Source of the DNA: Haloferax marinum
GTDB lineage: Archaea; Halobacteriota; Halobacteria; Halobacteriales; Haloferacaceae
Length of the DNA: 64,000 bases
Direction of reading: 5' to 3'
NCBI RefSeq assembly: GCF_009674625.1
Contig: NZ_WKJQ01000001.1
Span: 186,001 to 250,000, forward strand
Shown: positions 14,145-22,480 of the stretch, piece after piece
Position numbering within the stretch: the stretch's first letter is position 1
Layout of the letters: every line of letters starts with the position of its first letter
Notes under the pieces: model-generated
What the model saw: only the letters and a program-made list of their open reading frames with translations
The model's database searches: none
Told to the model about the DNA's origin: nothing
Program-made: the position numbers and the translations under genes

Positions 14145-16259
14145 ATGAGCCACGAGCCCGAAGAGGTACTCTCTGTTTCCGATGGTGAGGTCACAGTCGA
14201 AAAGACATTCGCCGCGGACGAGTTCCCTGTCCCGGCAATCAAGTTCGTCATCTCCTCGAATCGTGACGACTCCACGCGCATCCGAATCATCGACCGAATT
14301 CCCGAGACGTTCTCGATGGAGAGCGTCGGTTTCCACCCAGACTACGACAGCGAGAACTGGACCGCGTACAAGGACCACCGCGTCGAGTACGAACGGACGC
14401 TCGAAGCCGACGAAGAACTCGTCACAGTCTACGGAATCCGTCTGAGCGACGGTCACGAGCGGTCGGACTTCCTCGAAGAACCGACGCTCGAACGAATCCC
14501 GGTCGATGGCGGTATCGACCCGGACGACATCGACGACATCCTCGGCGAGGACCGAAGCCAACTCGTCCGCGACGTCCTCTCCGGGAAGCGCGACCCGATT
14601 CAAGACGAGGCTGACCGAGACGCCATCGACGAGTCTGATTTCGGTGACGAGCCATCTGACGAAGACCTGGCGGCCGCCTTCGAATCTATCGGCGAAGACG
14701 ACGCGGACGCGGACGCGGCCGACTCGACAGACGATGCCGCAGAACCAACCGTCGCGGATACAGACGCCGACGCCGAATCTGCCGACACAGACGTCGAAGA
14801 CGACGACGCCGTCGTACTCGGCGCTGCTGGAGAAGACGTCGAGGAACTCCCGTCTGACGCGGAGATTCTCACCGACGAAGACGACGCGGATGTGGACGCG
14901 GAAGACGAGATGGACGCGGACGTGGAAGACGAGGTGGACGTAGAAGACGACGCGGACGCGGACGCCGAGGCCGACGTCGCCGACGACTCGGCGGTCGATA
15001 CCGAAACGACCGCTGGAGTGTCCACGCAGGAAGAAGAACCTGTTTCGGAAGTCGAGCGCGACGACGAGGCAGCCATAGAATCGTCTGGCGAAGCAGAAGT
15101 AGAGACCGACTCCGACGACTCACAGACTGCCGTCGCCGAAACCGTCGAATCGGACGACGACACGGAAGCCGACGTCCCGGACGTCGGTGAAGCCGAACTC
15201 GACGATGGTGAAACCGACGACACACAGACCGACGCCGACACCACCGTCGCTGTCGAGGCCACGGGTGGACTCGTCGCTGCACTCGCCACGGAGATTCGTG
15301 AAGGCGAGGCAGACGACGATGACCTCGCCGTCGTCCGTGAGGCCGTCGAAGTCGAGGCCCGCCGGAGCACCGACGTTCGCATCCAGCGCCTCCAATCACA
15401 GGTCGAAGACCTCACGGCGTACTCCGACGCACTCGCTGAGTTCATCGACGAAGAGGGCACGGGTGAGGAACTCGTCAGGGAGTTCCGTGACGAGATGGCC
15501 GACTTCCGCGAAGATATCGAGGCGCTCGACACGATGGTCGACGAGGCTGTCGAATCGGTCGACGACACGGCATCGCGTCTCGACGCGGCCGAAGAGACGC
15601 TCGCAGAAGTCGACGGCCGGAGCGAAACCGTCGAGTCGAAGGTCGCCACCGTCAGCGAACGAGTGGACGACCACGACAGCCATCTGGACGACCACGACGG
15701 CCGCCTCGACGACCACGACGGTTGGCTGGACGCTCACGACGGCCGCCTCGACGACCACGACGGTCGACTGGACGACCACCAGCACGACATCGACGCAGCC
15801 ACGCGCAACATCGACGCCGGTTCGAACCGCCTCGATTCGGTCGAAGAGACGCTCAGCGAACGGGCCGAAGAACTCGGTGCGCTTCACGAGAACCTCGACC
15901 AACTCACGGGTCGCCTCGACGAGACGGTCGACCGGCTCGACAGCGTCGAAAGCGATACCGAAGACGCACACCAGACCGCCTCGCAACTCGACGCCGAAAT
16001 CGGCGAGATTCGAGAAGATATCGCGTCGCTCGACGGCGACATCGTCGAGGCGCGAGACTCGCTCGATTCGAGACTCTCCGACGTCCAAGAGCGTATCGAG
16101 AGCCTCTCTGACGTCGAAGACGAGGTTGCAGCGATTCGAGCAGACGTCGACGAACTGAACGAGGCAGTCGACGAAGTCGAAGAGTTCCGCGAGCGACTCG
16201 CAGGCGCGTTCGGCAGCGGATTCGGTGGCGGGTCAGACGACGCCGACGACGCCGAGTAG
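14145..16259 (+). CDS. Very acidic coiled-coil protein with beta-sandwich-like head
   Basis: This 704-residue protein has three parts. Residues 1-115 form a beta-rich head (LSVSDGEVTVEKTF, IRIIDRIPETFS, WTAYKDHRVEYERT) that recurs in haloarchaeal proteins. Residues about 160-390 are a low-complexity linker made almost only of Asp, Glu, Ala, Val, Ser and Thr. Residues about 400-700 form a long coiled coil. Within it a run of seven-residue repeats (DDHDGRL and variants, 15665-15790) gives a perfect heptad. The end is Gly-rich (FGSGFGGGSDD). There is no membrane segment or signal. The shape suggests a structural or scaffold protein, perhaps linked to chromosome or cell organisation; that is inference. 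It sits alone with its own promoter. Confidence 0.75.
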   Translation: MSHEPEEVLSVSDGEVTVEKTFAADEFPVPAIKFVISSNRDDSTRIRIIDRIPETFSMESVGFHPDYDSENWTAYKDHRVEYERTLEADEELVTVYGIRLSDGHERSDFLEEPTLERIPVDGGIDPDDIDDILGEDRSQLVRDVLSGKRDPIQDEADRDAIDESDFGDEPSDEDLAAAFESIGEDDADADAADSTDDAAEPTVADTDADAESADTDVEDDDAVVLGAAGEDVEELPSDAEILTDEDDADVDAEDEMDADVEDEVDVEDDADADAEADVADDSAVDTETTAGVSTQEEEPVSEVERDDEAAIESSGEAEVETDSDDSQTAVAETVESDDDTEADVPDVGEAELDDGETDDTQTDADTTVAVEATGGLVAALATEIREGEADDDDLAVVREAVEVEARRSTDVRIQRLQSQVEDLTAYSDALAEFIDEEGTGEELVREFRDEMADFREDIEALDTMVDEAVESVDDTASRLDAAEETLAEVDGRSETVESKVATVSERVDDHDSHLDDHDGRLDDHDGWLDAHDGRLDDHDGRLDDHQHDIDAATRNIDAGSNRLDSVEETLSERAEELGALHENLDQLTGRLDETVDRLDSVESDTEDAHQTASQLDAEIGEIREDIASLDGDIVEARDSLDSRLSDVQERIESLSDVEDEVAAIRADVDELNEAVDEVEEFRERLAGAFGSGFGGGSDDADDAE
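15665..15790 (+). repeat. 21-bp in-frame heptad repeats
   Basis: About six 21-bp units encode DDHDSHL, DDHDGRL, DDHDGWL, DAHDGRL, DDHDGRL and DDHQHDI within the coiled-coil protein. Each unit is one coiled-coil heptad with a hydrophobic seventh residue. Confidence 0.85.
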
Positions 16260-16346
16260 TCGCACGATTTCTCTTCGGTTTACTCTCTCACAGTTACGTT
16301 TTCCCGAAGCGCAACCTGTTTAGCGGGCCACCACGACGTTCCGATG

Positions 16347-17243
16347 ATGACAGAGACGGTGCGCGTCGCCGTTCCGCGGAAGGGCCGCCCCCTCGAAGCA
16401 GTGCTCGAACGGTTCGCCACGACCGACAGCATCGCCGAGGTGGCAGACGAAATCACCTCGACGCTCAGATTCGAGAAGTCCGTCACGAAAGGCCATACCC
16501 ATCCGGAACGAGACGTGTACGAGCGACTCGCAGATTACAGCGACCTCGCGGACGACACGTCGCCAGAGTACACGCTCTTGCGTGACGATCGAGAGGGAAT
16601 GCCACGGCGCATCGTCTTCGACAGCGTCGCGTTCGAAATCGACGGCGTGAACATCCATCTCGTCGGGCGCGAAGAACCGTTCCGTGCGCTCCGAACTCAC
16701 GAGTTCGGCCTCGGATTCGACAGCGCAGACCTCGTGCTCGAAGAGGTAGTCACACTCGAACCCGACGGACTCGGCAGCATCGACGACGTGAACGCCCGTA
16801 TCGACCCGATGGACACCGACGTTCGCGTCGTCTCGGGTCTCGGAGACACCGTCTACCACACGCTCATGGCAGACCCCGAGATTCTGCCACCCGGTTCGGA
16901 CCTCGACCGTGACTTCGTCGCCGACTACGCGGGTGACCTCTGTATCTCGCCCCGATACGAGCGACTGGTCGAAGCAGTGCTCGGAACCCGATGTCTCGAC
17001 GACGTGACGTTCGCGTACCCCGACGAAGGCCCCGAAGAGGAGGCCGCAATCGCGGAGACTGGCCTCGGTGTCTACCTCACGATGACTGGTTCGACCGCCC
17101 GCGAACACGGCCTCGTCCTCGGTGAACATCTCTTCCCGAGCGAGACGGTGTTGATGGAGAACGTCGCCGAGGCGACTGACGCCGCCGAGACAGTCAAAGA
17201 CGCTATCGAGTCGCCGGACCTCGAGACTGAACTCCGGGTCTGA
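16347..17243 (+). CDS. HisG-like (ATP phosphoribosyltransferase-like) protein of unknown function
   Basis: This roughly 298-residue protein starts MTETVRVAVPRKGRPLEAVLE, close to the opening of HisG (VRIAVPNKGRL). A later FGLGFDSADLVLEE resembles the ADIGITGxDLVxE element of HisG. The C-terminal GVYLTMTGSTAREHGLVLGE differs from the PRPP-binding segment of true HisG, and the protein carries an extra acidic middle. It is probably a paralogue with the periplasmic-binding-type fold rather than the histidine enzyme. Two ATGs are adjacent (16344 and 16347); the second is preferred because a TATA-like TGTTTAGCG lies about 26 nt upstream. No histidine genes are nearby. Confidence 0.6.
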   Translation: MTETVRVAVPRKGRPLEAVLERFATTDSIAEVADEITSTLRFEKSVTKGHTHPERDVYERLADYSDLADDTSPEYTLLRDDREGMPRRIVFDSVAFEIDGVNIHLVGREEPFRALRTHEFGLGFDSADLVLEEVVTLEPDGLGSIDDVNARIDPMDTDVRVVSGLGDTVYHTLMADPEILPPGSDLDRDFVADYAGDLCISPRYERLVEAVLGTRCLDDVTFAYPDEGPEEEAAIAETGLGVYLTMTGSTAREHGLVLGEHLFPSETVLMENVAEATDAAETVKDAIESPDLETELRV

Positions 17244-17445
17244 CCGGCCCGTTTCGACTACGTTTCGCCGCAGTGCATCAGCGTCGAGAGCGCCGTCGAC
17301 TGTATTCCACCATCACTGTCCAGCGAGACGACGGTCTCATCTCGGGCGGTAAAGAGGCATCTAAGGGTCAAACGACTCTCTGTGTCAATTCCACAGTTCT
17401 CTTCCGAGGGACCGTTTCCGACCATCGAAGTTCTCTGACCCCCAC

Positions 17446-17469
17446 CGATTGGATATAGCGACATACGAT
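17446..17469. repeat. Left arm of long-range inverted repeat
   Basis: CGATTGGATATAGCGA (17446-17461) is the exact reverse complement of 20262-20277, and the match extends inward to 22 of 24 bases. It lies 35 bp beyond the 3' end of the tyrosine recombinase gene. Confidence 0.8.
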
Positions 17470-17503
17470 TTATACGTCGCACTCCAGACACTCGATTCAC
17501 TAC

Positions 17504-18553
17504 TCAGAGGAGTGAATAAATATTGGATTCGTACGTTTCACGCACTCTATCGCCCCAATTGTGGGTGTACGTGTCGATGATGTCGCCAGCGACGTCACCA
17601 CGGAGGTATTTGACGATGCCTCGGTCTCCGGTCCGGTCCCGGAGATGTGTGGTGAAGAAGTGCCTGAAGTAGTGGGGGGTGACGTTCTCTTCTCGGTCTC
17701 CACCCCTGCGGTACCACCCGGCATCGGCAGCATGCGAGGTGACGATGTGGTGGACTGCGTCGGGTGTCAACCGCGTCCCCCATCCTGAAGCGGTCCCGAC
17801 GAAGAGCGGTTCGGCAGCAGCGTCTGTATCCGGCCGAATCGCAAGCCAACGGAGGAGTACGGTCTCTAACTCGTCGTCGACAGGGACGACTGTCGAGCGT
17901 TTTCGCTTGTTAGACGCGGTTCGTTCTTCGCCGTTCGAGACCGTTCCAACACTCGGTTCCGACGAGACGTATATCGATGGACCACGGCCGTCGAGTGCGG
18001 CACGGGTCGATACACCGTCTAACGGTGTCTCGACGGAGAGCGAGACGTCCCGCAGGTCGAGGTTACACAGTTCACCGACACGCATCCCGGTCTTGAGCAG
18101 CGTCACGACGAGTGCGTGCTCCAGTGGATGGCGTATCTCGTGGACGAACCCCCGCATCTGTGGGACCGAAACCTCTCTCCGGGCGGGATTCGTGTCGATC
18201 TTTTCGTCCATCTCTTCCATCACGAGACTCATCGGATTCGAGTCGAAGACCCCGACTTGCGACATGTAGGCGTAGAATCGGTGGAGATAGGAGGCGTACG
18301 TGGCGATGGTGCTGGACGCGACAGCACGGTTTCTGAGCGTGTGTATCCACGCCATACAGTCGCGATGGCTGGCTTCGTCCGGCGACTTTGCAGTTCCAGT
18401 GGGGTTCCGAGACGGGTCTCCGAGAAACGCTTCGAATTCGCGGAGGACACGTTCGTACGCAGTTCGGGTTCGGTCGGTCTTCCCGTGATAGGTCATATCC
18501 TGAAGGAAATACCCGACTGGGTCGTCGACGTCGGCCGGTCGTTCAGCGGCCAT
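17504..18553 (-). CDS. Tyrosine recombinase (XerC/D-like integrase)
   Basis: This 349-residue protein has an N-terminal SAM-like core-binding domain (TRTAYERVLREFEAFL) and a C-terminal catalytic domain. Arg I is at LLKTGMRVGEL (R158), the H-x-x-R pair at TPHYFRHFF (H294, R297), and the nucleophile in DTYTHNWG (Y329). The usual His/Trp before the tyrosine is not obvious: the text reads RGDVAGD where LGH is common. The chosen ATG at 18553 overlaps the stop of the upstream gene (ATGGCCGCTGA), a coupling arrangement; an ATG at 18589 is also in frame. Such enzymes integrate, excise or invert DNA. Confidence 0.88.
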   Translation of the reverse strand: MAAERPADVDDPVGYFLQDMTYHGKTDRTRTAYERVLREFEAFLGDPSRNPTGTAKSPDEASHRDCMAWIHTLRNRAVASSTIATYASYLHRFYAYMSQVGVFDSNPMSLVMEEMDEKIDTNPARREVSVPQMRGFVHEIRHPLEHALVVTLLKTGMRVGELCNLDLRDVSLSVETPLDGVSTRAALDGRGPSIYVSSEPSVGTVSNGEERTASNKRKRSTVVPVDDELETVLLRWLAIRPDTDAAAEPLFVGTASGWGTRLTPDAVHHIVTSHAADAGWYRRGGDREENVTPHYFRHFFTTHLRDRTGDRGIVKYLRGDVAGDIIDTYTHNWGDRVRETYESNIYSLL

Positions 18554-18989
18554 CGTCCTCCGCGAGGGTGTAGCCACCATGGCGTCCACTGTACACGACT
18601 CGCCCCGACGACTGGAGCTCTTGGAGGGTCGATTCGAGGCGGTCTTCGATGTCGTCTGTCAGTGCCGACACGAGTTCGTCCCACGAGAGATGAGATTCGG
18701 CCTCGAGTGCGTCGAAAATTCGGATAGAGAGCTCGTCGTTATTTTCGATAACTTCTTGCTGATTTGAACTTCCGTTTTGGAACCCTGTTTTCCCCCCGTC
18801 GACCCCAGGGGTCGTGGCCGCTTCATCGCCCCTCACTGGAACGTCGAAACTTGCTCGGCCAGCCTGTACCATGGTTCTGACAAATTCGCTCTGACTCATG
18901 TCGAGCCGGGCGGCGTGGTCCTTCCAAACCTCCTTCTGGTGGGCCGGAACGTAGGTGAGAACTGTCGCCCGGTCGCCGTCGTCGCTCAT
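18543..18989 (-). CDS. DUF5805-like RHH/winged-helix partner of the recombinase
   Basis: This 148-residue protein has an N-terminal segment (ATVLTYVPAHQKEVWKDHA then MSQSEFVRTMVQAGR) that looks like a ribbon-helix-helix DNA-binding unit. An acidic, Gln/Asn-rich linker follows, then a winged helix (SHLSWDELVSALTDD to GRVVYSGRHGGYTLAED). The layout matches the haloarchaeal family I recall as DUF5805, which often sits before a tyrosine recombinase. It overlaps the recombinase start by 11 bp. It is likely a repressor, or an accessory factor that directs the recombinase. The start at 18989 (MSDDGDRAT) is preferred to an ATG ten codons upstream. Confidence 0.75.
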   Translation of the reverse strand: MSDDGDRATVLTYVPAHQKEVWKDHAARLDMSQSEFVRTMVQAGRASFDVPVRGDEAATTPGVDGGKTGFQNGSSNQQEVIENNDELSIRIFDALEAESHLSWDELVSALTDDIEDRLESTLQELQSSGRVVYSGRHGGYTLAEDDGR

Positions 18990-19932
18990 GGACGGTTCGA
19001 CTCGGTGGCCGATATTCAATCTACCGGCACTATCACGAATAAGGGACTTTATCTGAAATTCTACTATTGGATTTCTGGCCTAAATTCCGGCTTATCCTGA
19101 TTTCTACATCCCTAAAATCGACTATTTGATAGCAGTATTCCTGATAAGTAAATCCGCTCGTATCTCTCGATTTCGGGTGTCTCGAGCCGATCTACGGGGG
19201 CCACCTCATTGTGTTTTCTCGAGAGCGTCAGAATCTTTCGGAATCGATCTCAATTTTGGAAACCATCTCGGAAAATGGACATCAATCTTCACTGCGTTTA
19301 CCCTTGGAGTTGGTGTGGAAGGATGCCTTTCCACGGGTTTCGTTATTCCACTATAAAACATTCTGAAATATTATATGTTGGCTGATGTCGCTCCTCGAAC
19401 GATGGCTCAGAGCTGTCGATGTAGTCCGCCCAAACCTCGAAATTTAAATTGCCACAATCAACTGCTGATTCAAGCTTCGGTTATCTTGGATTCAAGGTAG
19501 TCCAGAGACACCATTATTTCAATCAAACACATCCTGATTTATATCGGATATCTTTCGACTTCTTCAAGTCAAAATAAACTAGCGAAAAACACTGTTGTAT
19601 TCACAGAGATTTGATTCGATATTTTGTGGTTCGAGAGATGGCGTTTAGCGGTTGGCTGTTGTTTAGACAGTACAAGTCCGACACCCCCTGTTTCCGAAAA
19701 ACATGGCTCCGAGATGAGTACAACAGTTCGAGACAGAGGTCGGGTGTCGAGTACCGAGGCACACTCCAGTACGCGGTCTCTTTGGCCTTCGACGAGGGTC
19801 GACGAAGAGAAACTACGCACCAACACGAAGTCGCTTAGACGGCCACTGAGGCGTTTCTCTCCGTCTTCTGTGGTTGGGTGCCAAATGAGGCGTACCGCCG
19901 CCGTGACGACAGCAGCGTACGAATCGTGGTGT

Positions 19933-20157
19933 TCAGGTTGACACTCCGACCTCGCCAGTCGGAGAACTCGACACGTGTCTTCGTTCGAAGTAGAGTCGAA
20001 CCTGCTCGGCAATCCTCCAGGGGTCAACCCCCGGAGTCAGGCGTCGAGCTGTGGTCTCCCGATCTACTATCTTCGTAGTCACTCCCTTCGGTTCGTGGTG
20101 GACCTCCCCGGACGTACTCCAGTCCAAAGCGACGTCTCGTCGAGGTTCAGTCCCCAA
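19933..20157 (-). CDS. Possible small or remnant gene
   Basis: This frame encodes up to 74 residues from a TTG, including ETTARRLTPGVDPWRIAEQ and VRLYFERR, which look protein-like and somewhat haloarchaeal in composition. No ATG or GTG start with a matching TATA box is clear. It lies inside the AT-richer inverted-repeat segment, upstream of the DUF5805-like gene on the same strand. It may be the tail of a decayed gene. I recognise no family. Confidence 0.25.
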   Translation of the reverse strand: MGTEPRRDVALDWSTSGEVHHEPKGVTTKIVDRETTARRLTPGVDPWRIAEQVRLYFERRHVSSSPTGEVGVST

Positions 20158-20253
20158 ACTGCCAGCTTGTCGCTTCGATGGGCTGAAGTGCTTATTTCAG
20201 ACTGATGAGCTCGTGTGAGTATCGATTTGAACTGTCCGACTCCAAACTTGTAT

Positions 20254-20277
20254 ATTGTATATCGCTATATCCAATCG
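20254..20277. repeat. Right arm of long-range inverted repeat
   Basis: TCGCTATATCCAATCG (20262-20277) is the exact reverse complement of 17446-17461, and the imperfect extension inward covers 20254-20261. It is about 160 bp beyond the 3' end of the SRAP gene. Confidence 0.8.
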
Positions 20278-20438
20278 CAATAACCGAGTGCTACCCCAAG
20301 TAACATCCAATTGTCACGATTCCAAGCACGTTCGACTGCTTCATCGCGGCAGCAGACAGTCCTGTGACCACGATTGTGAACTTGCTCTGGGACCACCTTC
20401 CCTGAAAATCACCCGCTTGGATGGTCACCACACCGATT

Positions 20439-21146
20439 TCACACTTCGACGCGCGCTATCAACTCGGGGGTGTCGTTCGCCGGACTGTTCACCCGCGTCG
20501 AGACCGGATAGGCGGTCAATCCGTCGTCTGGATACGGGTCGAGTAGCGTTTTCACCTCGTCGGGGTCGCCGTGAAGCCACGTCTCCTCCTCGTCGGGTGC
20601 GAGGACGACGGCCATCCGATTGTGAAGCTTCGAGATGAGGTCGTTCGGTTCGGTCGTGATGATGGTGAATGTCTCCAGTGGTTCCTGCTCGCGAGAGGGG
20701 CCACTCGCCCCGAACTCACCGAGTCCAGTCTGTTTCGTCTGGGGTTTCCACCGCTCCCAGAGGCCGGCCATCGCAAACGGTCGGTCGTCTTCGAAGGCGA
20801 CCCGATACGGTTGTTTCGACCCACTGGACGTCTTCGTCCACTCGTAGAATCCGTCGGCAGGGACGAGACACCGACGCGACTCATAGGCGGCGGCGAAACT
20901 ACGCTTCTCGTCGACCGTCTCCGCGCGTGCGTTGATGCGGTCGTTCCCGACGCTGGCGCTGTCTGCCCACGAGGGGACGAGACCCCACTTCAGGAACCGA
21001 AACTCGTCGGGAGACTCGTTCGTGACGACGGGGAGTTCCTGTCCCGGCGCACAGTTGTACCGTGCCTCTAGTGGACGAGTCGGCTCTGCGCCGAACCGCT
21101 TCTGGAGGTCCTCAGGAGGCGTAAATAGCGAATAACGACCACACAT
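20439..21146 (-). CDS. SRAP family protein (YedK/HMCES)
   Basis: This 235-residue protein begins MCGRYSLF, with the catalytic Cys2 that is exposed by removal of Met1. It goes on with YNCAPGQELPVV, FLKWGLVPSWA, NARAETVDEK, VPADGFYEWTK (catalytic Glu) and HNRMAVVL (active-site His). These are all the hallmark residues of SRAP/HMCES proteins, which form a thiazolidine crosslink with abasic sites in single-stranded DNA to protect them during replication. It is complete. Its 3' end faces the right arm of the inverted-repeat element. Confidence 0.93.
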   Translation of the reverse strand: MCGRYSLFTPPEDLQKRFGAEPTRPLEARYNCAPGQELPVVTNESPDEFRFLKWGLVPSWADSASVGNDRINARAETVDEKRSFAAAYESRRCLVPADGFYEWTKTSSGSKQPYRVAFEDDRPFAMAGLWERWKPQTKQTGLGEFGASGPSREQEPLETFTIITTEPNDLISKLHNRMAVVLAPDEEETWLHGDPDEVKTLLDPYPDDGLTAYPVSTRVNSPANDTPELIARVEV

Positions 21147-21230
21147 GGGTCAAAAATACGTGTGGTGTGGGTAAAATCCCCGCGGCGTATCGGCGACGCT
21201 TTTAGGGTGTCGCCACTCCCCCGATACGAT

Positions 21231-21986
21231 ATGCGAATCGAGAACAGTTTCATTCCCGTCCGTGGGGTGGGCGAACGGACGGAACGAAACCTCTGGAAAT
21301 CAGGGGTCACACACTGGGACGAGTTCGACGCATCTCTCGTCGGGAGTAAGACGGCAGACCGAATCGAGTCGTACATCGCAGAGGCGGCAGAACACCTCGA
21401 CGACGGCAACGCTCGGTTCTTCGACGACTCGTTCCCGTCCGGCGAGCGCTGGCGTCTCTACGAGAACTTCCGTGACGAGACGTGCTATTTCGACATCGAG
21501 ACGACCGGGTTGTCGGCCGAACGCGACGATGTCACCACCGTCTCCTTCTATCGAGACGGCGAGACGACGACACTCGTTCAGGGAGACACCTTGACTGCCG
21601 ACGCGCTCACCGAGCAGTTCGTCGATGCCAAACTCATCGCCACGTTCAACGGCGCGCGGTTCGACGTGCCGTTCCTCGAAACCTCGTTCGACGTCGACAT
21701 CGACGTTCCACACGTGGACCTGATGTACCCGTGCCGGACGCTCGACCTGACCGGCGGTCTGAAACAGATCGAGAAAGACGTCGGCATCGACCGCGACCGG
21801 CCAGATATCTCGGGCCGCGACGCGGTTCGACTCTGGCGTGAGTACGAACGCGGTGACGACGCAGCACTCGACACGCTCGTCTCGTACAACCGAGAAGACA
21901 CGGTCAATCTCGAACGGCTGATGGAGACTGTTACTGGCCGTCTCCACGAGCGAGCGTGCGACGGTCTCGAGACGACGTTCGCCTGA
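21231..21986 (+). CDS. RNase H-fold 3'-5' exonuclease-like protein with HhH-like N-terminus
   Basis: This 251-residue protein starts MRIENSFIPVRGVGERTERNL, a helix-hairpin-helix-like opening (about residues 1-70). A DnaQ-type DEDDy fold follows: CYFDIETTGL near residue 86 supplies the first two acids, TFNGARFDVPFLE the third, and YNREDTVNLERL the last acid and tyrosine region. It resembles the YprB-type predicted exonucleases that are common in haloarchaea. It probably trims single-stranded nucleic acid. A TATA-like CTTTTAGGG lies about 29 nt before the ATG, supporting this start. It is divergent from the SRAP gene, a second DNA-damage-linked protein. Confidence 0.8.
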   Translation: MRIENSFIPVRGVGERTERNLWKSGVTHWDEFDASLVGSKTADRIESYIAEAAEHLDDGNARFFDDSFPSGERWRLYENFRDETCYFDIETTGLSAERDDVTTVSFYRDGETTTLVQGDTLTADALTEQFVDAKLIATFNGARFDVPFLETSFDVDIDVPHVDLMYPCRTLDLTGGLKQIEKDVGIDRDRPDISGRDAVRLWREYERGDDAALDTLVSYNREDTVNLERLMETVTGRLHERACDGLETTFA

Positions 21987-22104
21987 AACACTCGATTCGG
22001 TAGTATACTCGAAACCGCGTGGAACTCGGTTCGCCTGGGTGCTTGCGCGAACGGACGAAGACCGAAACACCGCCTTTTTGCTCTCCGGGCGTTTCCCGCC
22101 GCAC

Positions 22105-22422
22105 GTGACTGATAACCCCGACGCTGAGGACGCCGGCGCGACGGAAGATGTCGACGGAGGCGACGACCCCGTAGATGCCGAGGAAGTGACCAATGCCGAG
22201 GCAGAACACGCAGCAGATGGCGGGATGCACGAACAGAACGGGAACGGCGACGAGACGGTCCCGCACGTCGAACTCAGTCTCTACGAACTGTCTGTTCGTG
22301 TCAGCGGCCAATCTGACGACAAACTCGAAGACGTCGAGCAGTCTGCGACCCGTCTCATGGAGTTCCTCATCGACCAGACGAAACAACTCGAAGACCAACC
22401 CGACACGCGCGGCCTGAGCTGA
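22105..22422 (+). CDS. Small acidic haloarchaeal protein, GTG start
   Basis: This protein of about 105 residues has a disordered acidic first half (DNPDAEDAGATEDVDGGDDP) and a conserved-looking second half (HVELSLYELSVRVSG, then VEQSATRLMEFLIDQTKQLE) that could form a strand and a helix pair. I recognise no function. The GTG at 22105 is chosen because a T-rich TATA-like element (CGCCTTTTTG at 22071-22080) lies about 29 nt upstream. An in-frame ATG at 22039 would lie before that box. Confidence 0.55.
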   Translation: MTDNPDAEDAGATEDVDGGDDPVDAEEVTNAEAEHAADGGMHEQNGNGDETVPHVELSLYELSVRVSGQSDDKLEDVEQSATRLMEFLIDQTKQLEDQPDTRGLS

Positions 22423-22480
22423 TACCAGCTGTTTTTGGCAAACCTAAAAACTCAAGTCGGGGTAGCGATAATCTCGCGTA

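Larger units (their letters stand above)
17446..20277. mobile_element. Putative recombinase-borne element bounded by inverted repeats
   Basis: This segment of about 2.8 kb holds a tyrosine recombinase, its small partner and about 1.2 kb of AT-richer DNA. It is bounded by the 24-bp inverted repeat at 17446-17469 and 20254-20277. It stands between core genes. The direct evidence is the inverted repeat plus the recombinase; whether the segment moves or inverts is inference. A remnant of a provirus or plasmid is the main alternative, but no direct-repeat att site or tRNA is visible. Confidence 0.45.
19020..20438. other. 1.4-kb gene-poor, AT-richer region
   Basis: This region has lower GC than the rest of the window, especially 19020-19700 (runs such as AAATATTATATG and CGAAATTTAAATTG). 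It lacks any frame with clear haloarchaeal codon bias. A TATA-rich stretch near 19350-19380 could be a promoter. The right arm of the inverted repeat is at 20254-20277. The remaining 160 bp before the SRAP gene show nothing recognisable. The region may hold a decayed gene, a small RNA or control sites. Confidence 0.5.

Noticed and set aside
19569..20027. 152-codon minus strand frame in the AT-richer region
   Set aside because: Composition is not acidic, there is no promoter or family motif, and it is in a different frame from the more protein-like 19933-20157 segment.
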